A DNA stretch of 39,396 nt, from the NCBI GenBank assembly GCA_025352995.1, contig JANXRN010000166.1:1-39396 (forward strand), written 5' to 3'. The notes below the pieces were generated by a model. The model saw only the letters and a program-made list of their open reading frames with translations, was not told the origin of the DNA and searched no databases. A program made the translations under genes and the position numbers. Positions within the stretch are counted from its first letter, which is position 1; each line of letters begins with the position of its first letter. The DNA is from Acetobacteraceae bacterium. Its GTDB lineage: Bacteria > Pseudomonadota > Alphaproteobacteria > Acetobacterales > Acetobacteraceae. Below, piece by piece: positions 30,654 to 39,396 of the stretch.

Positions 30654-31563
30654 GGCGAATTCTCGGGTCAACCAGGCCGTAGGACAGATCGACCAGCAAA
30701 TTGGACATCACGAACAAGATCGATGTGAACAGCACGCCGGCTTGCACCACCGGAAAATCGCGGGAGAACACCGCTTCAACCACGGTGCGGCCCACGCCGG
30801 GCCAGGCGAAAATGGTTTCGACCACGAACGCGCCCCCGAGCATGGCAGCGAAATAAACCCCGAGCATGGTGAGCAATGGCACCGCCGCATTGCGCAGCGC
30901 GTATTTCCAGATGATCAGCCTTTCCGGGGTGCCCAGCGCACGCGACAGGCGGATATGGTCGCTGTCCAGCACATCGAGCATCGCCGATCGCACGATGCGG
31001 GTTTGGGCAGCGACCGGATACCAGCCGAGCGAAATCGCCGGCAGCACCAGCTGGGCCCAGCTGCCATGGCCAAAGGCGGGCAACCAGTTGAGCTTGATGG
31101 CGAAAACCAGGATCAGCAGCAGCCCGACCCAGAAAGCCGGCATCGCCTGGCCGAGCATGGCGAACACCCGGCCGATCCGGTCAATCCAGCCGCCGCGATG
31201 CACGGCTGACATCACCCCCACCGGCACCGCAACGGCAACGCTGAACAGCAGGCCGCTCAAAGCGAGTTCGATGGTGGCCGGCAGGCGGTCCAGGATCAGC
31301 TTCAGCGCCGGCATTTTCCAGCGATAGGAATTGCCGAAATCGCCGACCAGCGCGTTCTGCGCGAAAATCAGATATTGCACCCAGAGCGGCTTATCGAGGC
31401 CGAGATTGCGGCGGGTTTCTTCGATCATGCTGGCCGGCGCGTCATTGGGCAGCAGCATCAGAATCGGATCGCCGGACAGCCGCGAGATCACGAAAATGAT
31501 CATGCTGGCGCCGATGATGCTGATCACCCCCTGGATCAGCCGGCGGGTGAAAAACCCGGACAT
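30643..31563 (-). CDS. ABC transporter permease (DppB-like), transporter 2
   Basis: RRLIQGVISIIGASMIIFVISRLSGDP; VVETIFAWPGVGRTVVEAVFSRDFPVVQ; DLSYGLVDPRIR. Confidence 0.92.
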   Translation of the reverse strand: MSGFFTRRLIQGVISIIGASMIIFVISRLSGDPILMLLPNDAPASMIEETRRNLGLDKPLWVQYLIFAQNALVGDFGNSYRWKMPALKLILDRLPATIELALSGLLFSVAVAVPVGVMSAVHRGGWIDRIGRVFAMLGQAMPAFWVGLLLILVFAIKLNWLPAFGHGSWAQLVLPAISLGWYPVAAQTRIVRSAMLDVLDSDHIRLSRALGTPERLIIWKYALRNAAVPLLTMLGVYFAAMLGGAFVVETIFAWPGVGRTVVEAVFSRDFPVVQAGVLFTSILFVMSNLLVDLSYGLVDPRIRHGR

Positions 31564-31654
31564 ATAAGACGTTCCCGCGATTGCTTGCGGGGAGTGTCCA
31601 GCATGATGGCGTGGATGGCAATCATGCGGGGTGGGGTTTTGTCTGGCGCGAGCT

Positions 31655-32590
31655 TTATCGCGGCGATATCGCCGACCGCAGCAGATCGACCGACTGCGCC
31701 ACCCCGTCTTCGGGCGTCAGCGCCAGATCTTCATGCTCGATCGACAGCACGTCGTCATAGCCGGCGGCGCGCAATTCAGTGCAAAAGCGCTTCCACCAGG
31801 CGGCATCGTGGCCGTGGCCCAGGGTGACGTAAGCCCAGGACCGCGCCGCCAGATCGGCCATTGGCGTCGTATCGATCAGCGAGTTCACCGACGCATTTTC
31901 AGCAATAATCCGGGTATCCTTGGCGTGGACGTGATGGATCGCCGGCCCTAGCGCGGCGATCGCGGCCAACGGATCGGCGCCCATCCAAAATAAATGGCTG
32001 GGGTCGAAATTGGCGCCGATCACCGGCCCGACCGCTGCGCGCAGGTGCTGCATGCTGCTGACATTATACACCGCCTGCTGGCCGTGCAGTTCGAGCGCGA
32101 GCCGGCTCACCCCGGCTTCCGCAGCGCGCGCGGCGGTTGCGCGCCAGTAGGGGATAATCACCTCCTCCCACTGCCAGCGCAGCACCAATGCGGTTTCCGG
32201 CGGCCAGGCGGTGGTGATCCAGTTGGCGTTGGCGTCGCCCGGCCCGCCCGGGCAGCCCGACATGGCGACGACGCGATCAACCCCAAGCAGCCCGGCCAGA
32301 CGAATGGTTTTGGCGGTCACCTCGGCATGGGCTGCCCCGGATGCGCCGGGATGCAGCGGGTTGCCGGAACAGTTCAGCGCAGAAATCGCCAGGCCGTGAT
32401 CGGCGAGCTTGCGCAGAAATTCCCGACGCGCATCCGGGCTGGCCAGCAAGCCATCAAGATCAAGATGCGGCGCGCTGGACCAGTTGCCGCAGCCGAATTC
32501 GACCATCGCAATGCCTTGCGCGGCGGCAATTGCCAGCATCGCGTCGAGCGGCAGATGCCCAAGACTGTCCGTCACCAGCCCGATTTTCAC
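31655..32590 (-). CDS. sugar phosphate isomerase/epimerase (xylose isomerase-like TIM barrel)
   Basis: MKIGLVTDSLGHLPLDAMLAIAAAQGIAMVEFGCGNW; GANFDPSHLFWMGADPLAAIAALGPAIHHVHAKDT. Confidence 0.88.
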   Translation of the reverse strand: MKIGLVTDSLGHLPLDAMLAIAAAQGIAMVEFGCGNWSSAPHLDLDGLLASPDARREFLRKLADHGLAISALNCSGNPLHPGASGAAHAEVTAKTIRLAGLLGVDRVVAMSGCPGGPGDANANWITTAWPPETALVLRWQWEEVIIPYWRATAARAAEAGVSRLALELHGQQAVYNVSSMQHLRAAVGPVIGANFDPSHLFWMGADPLAAIAALGPAIHHVHAKDTRIIAENASVNSLIDTTPMADLAARSWAYVTLGHGHDAAWWKRFCTELRAAGYDDVLSIEHEDLALTPEDGVAQSVDLLRSAISPR

Positions 32591-33552
32591 AGCGCCACCA
32601 CCTGGCCGGTCTGCGCCGACCGGGTTGCCGCGTCGGCAAGGCGCAACGCCGCCAGCCCATCATCGCCGCTGGGTCCGCTGGCGACATTGGTGACGAAACA
32701 ATCAAGTTCCGCGCGATAGGCGGCGGCGTAACGTTCGAGGAAGAACGGCAGCACCGGATCAGCGGTGATGCCCGACGCATTGGCGAGTTCGACCGTGCTG
32801 ACCGGAACGTTGCCGGCGCGCAGCATCCCGGTCGCACCATGGGCTTCGATGCGTTGATCATAGCCGTAAGTGGCGCGCCGTGAGTTGGATATCTGGCACA
32901 GCCGACCGGACGCGGTGCGCAAGGTAACCATCGCGGTATCGACATCGCCTGCGGTGCCGATCGCCGGATCGACCTGGACCGAGGCGGCGGCGTAAACCGA
33001 CACCGGTTCCTCGCCCAGCAGAAACAGCGCCATGTCGAGATCATGGATCATCATGTCGCGGAACAGCCCGCCAGAGACCGCAACATAGGCTGGCGGCGGC
33101 GGCGAAGGGTCGCGCGAAATGATGGTGAGCATTTCGAGCCGCCCGATCGCACCGGCATCGAGCCGGCGTTTCAGCTCGGCGAAATGCGGATCGAAGCGGC
33201 GATTGAAGCCAACCATCAATGCCACGCCAGCACGACGCACGGTAGCGAGGCATTCTTCCACCCGCGCCACCGATAGATCGATCGGCTTTTCACAGAAAAT
33301 CGCCTGGCCGGCATTAGCGGCGGCCTCAATAAAGTCCGCATGGGTGGGCGTGGGCGATGCAATCAGCACTGCCTTGGCGGCAAAGGCGGCATCGAGGCTG
33401 ATGACCGAGGTGCCGCAGGCATCCGCCAGCCGGCGCGCGGCAGCTTCATCGGGGTCGGCCACGCCCACCAGTCGCGCGCCTTGATGGGCGGCAATATTGC
33501 GGGCATGAATCTGGCCAATCCGGCCGGCGCCAATAACGGCGATGTCGAGCAT
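32587..33552 (-). CDS. iolG: inositol 2-dehydrogenase-like Gfo/Idh/MocA oxidoreductase
   Basis: MLDIAVIGAGRIGQIHARNIAAHQGARLVGVADP; FCEKPIDLS; MVGFNRRFDPHF. Confidence 0.87.
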   Translation of the reverse strand: MLDIAVIGAGRIGQIHARNIAAHQGARLVGVADPDEAAARRLADACGTSVISLDAAFAAKAVLIASPTPTHADFIEAAANAGQAIFCEKPIDLSVARVEECLATVRRAGVALMVGFNRRFDPHFAELKRRLDAGAIGRLEMLTIISRDPSPPPPAYVAVSGGLFRDMMIHDLDMALFLLGEEPVSVYAAASVQVDPAIGTAGDVDTAMVTLRTASGRLCQISNSRRATYGYDQRIEAHGATGMLRAGNVPVSTVELANASGITADPVLPFFLERYAAAYRAELDCFVTNVASGPSGDDGLAALRLADAATRSAQTGQVVAL

Positions 33553-33597
33553 GGGGCATTCCTCCGTAAGGACGGAAGCATAAGGAAGGGCTCGCCA

Positions 33598-35409
33598 ATG
33601 TCCAAGGTCCGGCTGACCGCAGCCCAGGCGCTGGTGCGCTATCTGGCAGCGCAAACCACTGAAGATGGCGTGCCGATCTGCGCCGGGGTGTGGGCGATTT
33701 TCGGCCATGGCAATGTCGCCGGCATGGGCGAGGCTTTGCAGGCTGTGGGCGATGCATTGCCGACCTATCGCGGGCAGAACGAACAATCGATGGCGCTGGC
33801 GGCCATCGCCTTCTCCAAGGCATCGAACCGGCAGCGCTTCATGGCCTGCACGTCCTCGATTGGGCCGGGGGCGACCAATATGGTCACGGCGGCCGCAGTC
33901 GCCCATGTCAATCGGCTGCCAGTGTTGCTGCTGCCGGGCGATGTGTTTGCCAATCGGCTGCCCGACCCGGTGTTGCAACAAGTTGAAGATTTCGCCGACG
34001 GCACGGTTTCCGCCAATGATTGTTTTCGCCCGGTTAGCCGCTATTTCGACCGCATCACCCGGCCGGAACAACTCCTGTCCGCCCTGCCCCGCGCCATGGC
34101 GGTGCTGACCGATCCGGCGGCGTGCGGGCCGGTGACGCTGGCGCTGTGCCAGGACACCCAGGCGGAAGCTTATGACTATCCGGAGAGCTTCTTTGCCCCG
34201 CGCGCTTGGCGCATTCGCCGGCCGATGCCAGATCGGGCCGAACTTGCTGACGCATTGGCAGCTTTACGCGCCGCCCGGGCACCGCTGATCATCGCCGGCG
34301 GCGGGGTGCATTATAGCGGCGCGTGCGATGCGTTGGCTGCGTTCGCCAGCGCGCATGGCATTCCGGTCGCCGAAACCCAGGCCGGCAAGTCGGCGCTGCG
34401 CCATGATCATAAGCTGAACCTGGGCGCCATCGGCGTCACTGGGACCGACGCGGCCAATGCGGCGGCGGCGGAAGCCGATCTGGTGCTGGCGGTTGGCACG
34501 CGGCTCGCCGATTTCACCACCGGGTCCTGGGCGGGGTTGAGCGCACCGATCCTGGCGCTGAATGTGCAGCCGTTCGATGCTGGCAAGCACGGCGCGCTTT
34601 CGCTGGTCGCCGATGCCGCCGAAGGGCTTGCGGCGCTGACCAGCGACTATCGCGCGCCCACCGCCTGGACGGCGCGCTGCACCGCACGACTGGCGGACTG
34701 GGGCGCCGCCGTCGCCGCCGTCACCGCGCCAGCCAACGGCCTGCCATCCGACGCCCAGGTGATCGGCGCGGTGCAGCGCTGGGCTGGGGACACCACAATT
34801 GTGGTCGCCGCCGCCGGTGGGTTGCCGGGGGAATTGCATAAATTATGGCAGGCCGGCGCGCCGGGTAGCTACCATCTGGAATATGGCTATTCGACCATGG
34901 GCTACGAAATCGCCGGCGGCCTCGGGGTGAAGCTCGCGCGGCCAGATCGCGAAGTGGTGGTGCTGCTCGGCGACGGCAGCTGGCTGATGCTGAATGCAGA
35001 GATTTTTACCAGCGTCATGCTGGGGGCAAAGCTGATTGTGGTGCTGCTCGATAATGGCGGTTTCGGCTGCATTGATCGCTTGCAGCGTGGCACGGGTGGG
35101 ATTGGGTTCAACAATCTGCTTGCCGATGCGCGCCATGTGGCGCTGCCGAGCTTGGATTTTGCCGCCCAAGCGCACGGGCTGGGTGCGCTGGCGATCACGG
35201 TCGATGGCATCGCCGATCTGGAAGCCGCCTTGCTTACGGCGCGCAACGCCGATCGTACCACGGTTATCGTTCTAAAGTCCGACCCGCGCGCCAGCACCGA
35301 AGCCGGCGGGCAATGGTGGGACGTGGCGGTACCGGAAGTTTCCGCACGCGCCGAAGTCCAGGCCGCACGTGCCAGTTACGAGGCAAAATTGAAGGAACGC
35401 GCGGCATGA
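33598..35409 (+). CDS. iolD: 3D-(3,5/4)-trihydroxycyclohexane-1,2-dione acylhydrolase (ThDP-dependent)
   Basis: LTAAQALVRYLAAQ; VWAIFGHGNVAGMGEAL; GQNEQSMALAAIAFSKA; GDGSWLMLNAEIFTSV...DNGGFGCIDRLQ. Confidence 0.92.
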   Translation: MSKVRLTAAQALVRYLAAQTTEDGVPICAGVWAIFGHGNVAGMGEALQAVGDALPTYRGQNEQSMALAAIAFSKASNRQRFMACTSSIGPGATNMVTAAAVAHVNRLPVLLLPGDVFANRLPDPVLQQVEDFADGTVSANDCFRPVSRYFDRITRPEQLLSALPRAMAVLTDPAACGPVTLALCQDTQAEAYDYPESFFAPRAWRIRRPMPDRAELADALAALRAARAPLIIAGGGVHYSGACDALAAFASAHGIPVAETQAGKSALRHDHKLNLGAIGVTGTDAANAAAAEADLVLAVGTRLADFTTGSWAGLSAPILALNVQPFDAGKHGALSLVADAAEGLAALTSDYRAPTAWTARCTARLADWGAAVAAVTAPANGLPSDAQVIGAVQRWAGDTTIVVAAAGGLPGELHKLWQAGAPGSYHLEYGYSTMGYEIAGGLGVKLARPDREVVVLLGDGSWLMLNAEIFTSVMLGAKLIVVLLDNGGFGCIDRLQRGTGGIGFNNLLADARHVALPSLDFAAQAHGLGALAITVDGIADLEAALLTARNADRTTVIVLKSDPRASTEAGGQWWDVAVPEVSARAEVQAARASYEAKLKERAA

Positions 35410-36281
35410 AAGTTCGTATCGGCACCAACCCGATTGCCTGGTCGAACGACGATCTGCCGGCGCTGGGGGGCGACACGAAGCTGGAGACCTGTTTGGCCGA
35501 AGCGCGCGAGGCAGGCTTTGTCGGGATCGAACTCGGCAACAAATTCCCCCGCGACGCGGCAAAGCTGCGCCCGATTCTGGACGCGCACGGGCTGGCGCTG
35601 ATTTCCGGCTGGTATTCCGGCGCACTGTGCGAACGCGATGCTGCCGCCGAAATGATCGCGCTGCGCCCGCATCTCGATTTGTTGAAAGCGATGGGCTGCA
35701 ATGTGCTGATCTACGCCGAATGCACCGGCACCGTGCATGGCAGCCAAAGCGTGCCCCTGTCGCGCCGGCCGGTGATGGCGGAGGCCGAGTGGGCGCCGTT
35801 CGCTGACCGCCTCACCCGCCTTGCCGCGATGGTCGCCGCCGAAGGGGTGGCCTTGTGCGTCCATCACCATATGGGCACCCGCGTCCAGACCGGCGGCGAA
35901 ATCGACCGCATGATGGATATGACCGGCGATGCGGTAAAACTGCTGCTCGATACCGGCCATGCGACCTGGGCCGGCGCCGATCCCGCGGCGCTTGCGCGTC
36001 GCCACCGCGCCCGCATCGGCCATGTCCATTGCAAGGATGTCCGCGCCGCCATTATGGCCCAGGCCAACGACGGCGACTGGAGCTTTCTCGATGCGGTGAT
36101 CGCCGGGGTTTACACCGTGCCGGGCGATGGAATGGTCGATCTGGCTGCTGTGCTGCGTGCACTGCCGGATTACCATGGCTGGCTTGTCGTTGAAGCCGAG
36201 CAAGACCCGGCCCGCGCCAATCCGCTATATTATGCCAGGATCGGCCATGCAGCTGTCACCGCCGCCTTGCCGCGCGGCTAA
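35406..36281 (+). CDS. iolE: myo-inosose-2 dehydratase
   Basis: MKVRIGTNPIAWSNDDLPALGGDTKLETCLAEAREAGFVGIELGNKFP; CVHHHMGT; LLLDTGHATWAG; 4-bp overlap with iolD. Confidence 0.9.
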   Translation: MKVRIGTNPIAWSNDDLPALGGDTKLETCLAEAREAGFVGIELGNKFPRDAAKLRPILDAHGLALISGWYSGALCERDAAAEMIALRPHLDLLKAMGCNVLIYAECTGTVHGSQSVPLSRRPVMAEAEWAPFADRLTRLAAMVAAEGVALCVHHHMGTRVQTGGEIDRMMDMTGDAVKLLLDTGHATWAGADPAALARRHRARIGHVHCKDVRAAIMAQANDGDWSFLDAVIAGVYTVPGDGMVDLAAVLRALPDYHGWLVVEAEQDPARANPLYYARIGHAAVTAALPRG

Positions 36282-36323
36282 AGCCAGGGCAGCATTGCCC
36301 ATCACCCTTGAGGAAACCATCCC

Positions 36324-37553
36324 ATGAGCATCGCCGTTACCGCCGCCCCCGCAACATTGGGCCTGGCCCCGGACCGCCTCGCCCGCATCGATGGCTGGCT
36401 GGATAATTATGTCGCGAGCGGCAAGCTCGCAGGTGCCTCTGCCGCCATTTTGCGCCGCGGTCAGGTCGCCTATTTCCACGCCGCCGGCAAGGCCGACATC
36501 GCCCGTAACACCGCGATGGATGCCGACACCATCGTGCGGATTTATTCGATGACCAAGCCGCTCACCTCGGTCGCCATCATGATGCTGTACGAAGAAGGCG
36601 GTTTCCAACTCGACGATCCGATTTCCAACGTGCTGCCCGAGTTCAAATCGAGCCAGGTTTATGTCGGTGGCTCCCGCCTACGGCCGCAGCTGGTGACCGC
36701 CAATCGCGGCATTACCTATCGCGATTTGCTAACCCACACAGCCGGCCTCAGCTACAGCTTCATGGAACAAAGTGTGGTCGACGCGATGTATCGCCAGGGC
36801 AAGATCGAGTTTAATGCGCCCGGCGAACGCAATTTGCGCGAAACCACCCGGGCGCTCGCGGCCCTGCCGCTGCTGTTCCATCCCGGCCAGGAATGGAACT
36901 ATTCCAACGCCACCGACGTGCTCGGCTGCCTGGTCGAAGTGATTTCGGGCGTCCCGTTCGATGAATTCATGCGCACCCGCGTGCTTGCCCCGCTCGGCAT
37001 GAACGATACCGATTTTACCGTTCCCGCCGACAAGATTTCGCGCTTCGCCAGCAACTACTACATCAACCCCAAGGACGGCTCCCTCGCGGTGCTCGATGAC
37101 AGCCACACCAGCCATTACACCAAGCCGCTCAGCGTGATTTCCGGCGGTGGCGGCCTGGCCGGCACCATCGGCGACTATATGCGCTTCTGTCGCTTCCTGC
37201 TGAACAAGGGCACGCTTGATGGGGTCCGCCTGCTCGGCCGCAAAACCATCGAACTGATGACGATGAACCACCTCAAAGCCGACCTCTCCGCGCTCGGCGC
37301 GTCCCGCCTGTCGGACGGTAACTTTGACGGTGTTGGCTTCGGCCTCGGCTTTTCCGTCGTGCGCGATCCGGCCCAGGCGCAAATCCTCGGGAGCGCTGGC
37401 AGCTACGCCTGGTCCGGTGCCGCCAGCACCCATTTCTGGTGCGATCCGGCCGAGGAGATGGCGGTGGTGTTCCTGACCCAGATGATGCCGTCATCGACCT
37501 ATCAGGTGGGCAAGGAGCTTCGGGTGTTGGCGTATCAGGCGATTGTGGATTGA
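36324..37553 (+). CDS. serine hydrolase / class C beta-lactamase-like esterase
   Basis: RIYSMTKPLTSVAIMMLYEEG (SxxK) and WNYSNATDVLG (YxN). Confidence 0.92.
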   Translation: MSIAVTAAPATLGLAPDRLARIDGWLDNYVASGKLAGASAAILRRGQVAYFHAAGKADIARNTAMDADTIVRIYSMTKPLTSVAIMMLYEEGGFQLDDPISNVLPEFKSSQVYVGGSRLRPQLVTANRGITYRDLLTHTAGLSYSFMEQSVVDAMYRQGKIEFNAPGERNLRETTRALAALPLLFHPGQEWNYSNATDVLGCLVEVISGVPFDEFMRTRVLAPLGMNDTDFTVPADKISRFASNYYINPKDGSLAVLDDSHTSHYTKPLSVISGGGGLAGTIGDYMRFCRFLLNKGTLDGVRLLGRKTIELMTMNHLKADLSALGASRLSDGNFDGVGFGLGFSVVRDPAQAQILGSAGSYAWSGAASTHFWCDPAEEMAVVFLTQMMPSSTYQVGKELRVLAYQAIVD

Positions 37554-37562
37554 TGGGTTAGG

Positions 37563-37609
37563 GGAAGGAAGACTCTTCTTTTTGTGAACAAAAAGAAGCA
37601 AAAAAACTT
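37563..37609 (+). repeat. AT-rich hairpin element copy C-left, just after the serine hydrolase stop
   Basis: ggaaggaagactcttctttttgtgaacaaaaagaagcaaaaaaactt; stem 37575-37584/37589-37598, loop tgaa. Confidence 0.85.
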
Positions 37610-37622
37610 CCTTACTTGGGTT

Positions 37623-37653
37623 CCATGTGCGCACCGGCAGCGGTGCGCCATGG
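37623..37653. repeat. GC-rich hairpin between the two inverted AT-rich elements
   Basis: ccatgtgcgcaccg gcag cggtgcgccatgg, perfect 8-bp core plus ccatg/catgg. Confidence 0.75.
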
Positions 37654-37655
37654 AT

Positions 37656-37704
37656 AAAAAGTTTTTTTGGTTCTTTTTGTTCACAAAAAGAACTGCTTCC
37701 TTCC
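37656..37704 (-). repeat. AT-rich hairpin element copy C-right (reverse orientation), upstream of the enoyl-CoA hydratase
   Basis: 49 bp identical to 176-224. Confidence 0.9.
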
Positions 37705-37716
37705 TGGAGCGCCTAA

Positions 37717-38496
37717 ATGACCATCACCACCGAAACCACCGGCGCGGTCGCCACCGTCACCATCAATCGCCCGGAAAAAATGAACGCACTGACCGCCGCA
37801 ATGCGCGAAGGGCTGATCGCCGCTTTCGAGAAAATTCGTTTCGACAGCGCCATTCGCGCGGTGATCCTGACCGGCGCCGGCACCAGCTTCTGCGCCGGCG
37901 CGGACGTGGACAAGATGGCCGGGCGCGATACCGGCTTGCCGGCGGGGCGCGCCAGGCTGCAAAGCCTCAGCCATGTTTACATGCGGTTGCTGCATTCGCT
38001 GGAAAAGCCAGTGATCGCGGCGGTGCGGGGCCATGCGGTCGGCATCGGCATGTCGTTGGCGCTGGGCTGTGACATCATGCTGGCGTCCGACACCGCAAAA
38101 TTCGGCCAGACTTTCCGGCGTATTGGGTTGGCGCCGGATGGTGGCGGCATCTGGTATCTGGCGCGCCGCCTGCCGCTGAATATCGCCAAGGAATTGGTGT
38201 TTACCGGCCGGGTGATCGACGCGGCCGAGGCGAAATCGCTCGGGCTGGTCAATCATGTTTATCCCGACGCCGAGCTGATGGATCGGGCACGCACAATGGC
38301 CGCCGAAATGGCCGAGGGGCCGACTTTTGCCCTCGGGCTGTCGAAGAAACTGTTCCATGTCGCGACCGCGCCGAGCATGGAAGACTACCTGGAATACGAA
38401 GCGTTCGTGCAGCCGTCGTTGCAAGCGTCGGACGATCACCGTGAAGGCGTGGCGGCGTTTCGGGAGAAGCGCAAGCCGAAATTTGTTGGACGATAG
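37717..38496 (+). CDS. enoyl-CoA hydratase/isomerase family protein
   Basis: VATVTINRPEKMNALTAAMREGL; AVILTGAGTSFCAGADVDKM; FGQTFRRIGLAPDGGGIWYLARRLP. Confidence 0.93.
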   Translation: MTITTETTGAVATVTINRPEKMNALTAAMREGLIAAFEKIRFDSAIRAVILTGAGTSFCAGADVDKMAGRDTGLPAGRARLQSLSHVYMRLLHSLEKPVIAAVRGHAVGIGMSLALGCDIMLASDTAKFGQTFRRIGLAPDGGGIWYLARRLPLNIAKELVFTGRVIDAAEAKSLGLVNHVYPDAELMDRARTMAAEMAEGPTFALGLSKKLFHVATAPSMEDYLEYEAFVQPSLQASDDHREGVAAFREKRKPKFVGR

Positions 38497-38529
38497 CCGC
38501 GCTAGAGTCTTGTTTTCACGATCATCTAT

Positions 38530-38558
38530 ATCCGATCGATAAGGCAAGCCGATCGGAT
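38530..38558. terminator. inverted repeat between convergent genes
   Basis: atccgatcg (38530-38538) / cgatcggat (38550-38558), perfect 9 bp; no clear U-tract. Confidence 0.5.
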
Positions 38559-38564
38559 GACAAT

Positions 38565-39396
38565 CTACCGCCCGAACACCGCCCGCGCATTGCCGCGATA
38601 GAACGCCGCCTTCTGCGCCTCAGTCATCCGGGGCGCCGAGGTGAACGGGTCGTCGAAATCCCAATGCGGGTAGTCGGACGCGAACAGCAGCCGATCCCAG
38701 CCGATCCAATCAATCGCATCCAACACATGCTGGCGGTTTTCCGGTTCTTCCATCGGCTGGGTGGTGAACCAGACTTGTTGGCGGATATAGTCGCTCGGTG
38801 GCCTTGGCACATGCGGGGTTTCGGCGCGCAATTTTTCCCAGATTTTGTCGAGCCGCCAGCACAGCGACGGCGTCCAGCCGAAGCCACCCTCAATCAGCAC
38901 CAGCTTCAACCCCGGCAAGCGCGCGAACACGCCTTCCATCACCAGGCTGATCAACTGGCCCTGCATCGACTGCGCGTGGCCGACCATGTCCTCGATATAA
39001 TAGCTCGCCCAGCCCGCCGCGGTGTTCTTGATCCCGCCAAAGCCGAATGCATGCACCGCCACTGGCAGGCCAGCGCGCGCCGCCGCCTCAAAAATCGGGA
39101 AATAACGCCGGCTGCCCATCGGTTCAGCAATGCGTGACAGCAGCCCGACATGGGTGAAGGCCGGGTTGCCGGCGCAACGTTCAATCTCGGCAACCGACGC
39201 CAGTGTATCCTCAGAATTCACCGTAATCGACGCACCCAAACGCGGCTCTGACCGCACCAGGCATTCCACCTGGAACGCATTCATCGCCGTCGCCAGCGCA
39301 TTGGCCAGATCCTGGTTCATCGGTGACTGGCTGGCCAACGGCGGATTGATCACCCCGAACTGCACGTTATAGGCGTCCAGATGCTGGGCCTGGACA
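38565..39396 (-). CDS. amidohydrolase family (ACMSD-like) metal-dependent hydrolase, 5-prime truncated by the window edge
   Basis: LPVAVHAFGFGG; LVLIEGGFGWTPSLCWRLDKIWEKLR; LLFASDYPHWDFDDP; frame open to the right edge (VQAQHLDAYNVQFGVINPP). Confidence 0.9.
   Translation of the reverse strand, partial: VQAQHLDAYNVQFGVINPPLASQSPMNQDLANALATAMNAFQVECLVRSEPRLGASITVNSEDTLASVAEIERCAGNPAFTHVGLLSRIAEPMGSRRYFPIFEAAARAGLPVAVHAFGFGGIKNTAAGWASYYIEDMVGHAQSMQGQLISLVMEGVFARLPGLKLVLIEGGFGWTPSLCWRLDKIWEKLRAETPHVPRPPSDYIRQQVWFTTQPMEEPENRQHVLDAIDWIGWDRLLFASDYPHWDFDDPFTSAPRMTEAQKAAFYRGNARAVFGR

Overview
High-GC bacterial chromosomal window (probably alphaproteobacterial; inferred from gene content only) with about 34 supportable protein-coding genes. 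No rRNA, tRNA, CRISPR array, phage or transposase gene was recognised. Main blocks: DUF2161 nuclease-like / M81 (MlrC) / nucleotidyltransferase / DUF6502 / DUF5666 genes; a gamma-glutamyltransferase family gene and orphan phnN; a CcdA / thioredoxin / fasciclin redox group; a Dpp-type ABC transporter operon with two paralogous substrate-binding proteins; a succinate-semialdehyde-type aldehyde dehydrogenase; nagA-murQ; HU; a four-gene luciferase-like monooxygenase / CMD / alkylhydroperoxidase / flavin reductase operon; a vapBC-type toxin-antitoxin pair; a single-chain biotin carboxylase-BCCP-carboxyltransferase; a second Dpp-type ABC transporter without a substrate-binding protein; a divergent partial inositol (iol) cluster; a serine hydrolase, an enoyl-CoA hydratase and a partial amidohydrolase. 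Most interesting non-genic signals: (1) four copies of an AT-rich hairpin element with an invariant TGAA loop, invariant A7 flank and compensatory stem changes, always with the GGAAGG end facing a gene; (2) a pair of long palindromes sharing ATACCAACCCGC ends between convergent genes; (3) a 22-codon relic of a carboxyltransferase 3-prime end next to vapBC, mirroring the intact carboxylase 3-prime end on the other side, which suggests the TA module or its carboxylase partner interrupted an ancestral ABC-carboxylase-monooxygenase operon. All reading was by eye; no searches were run.
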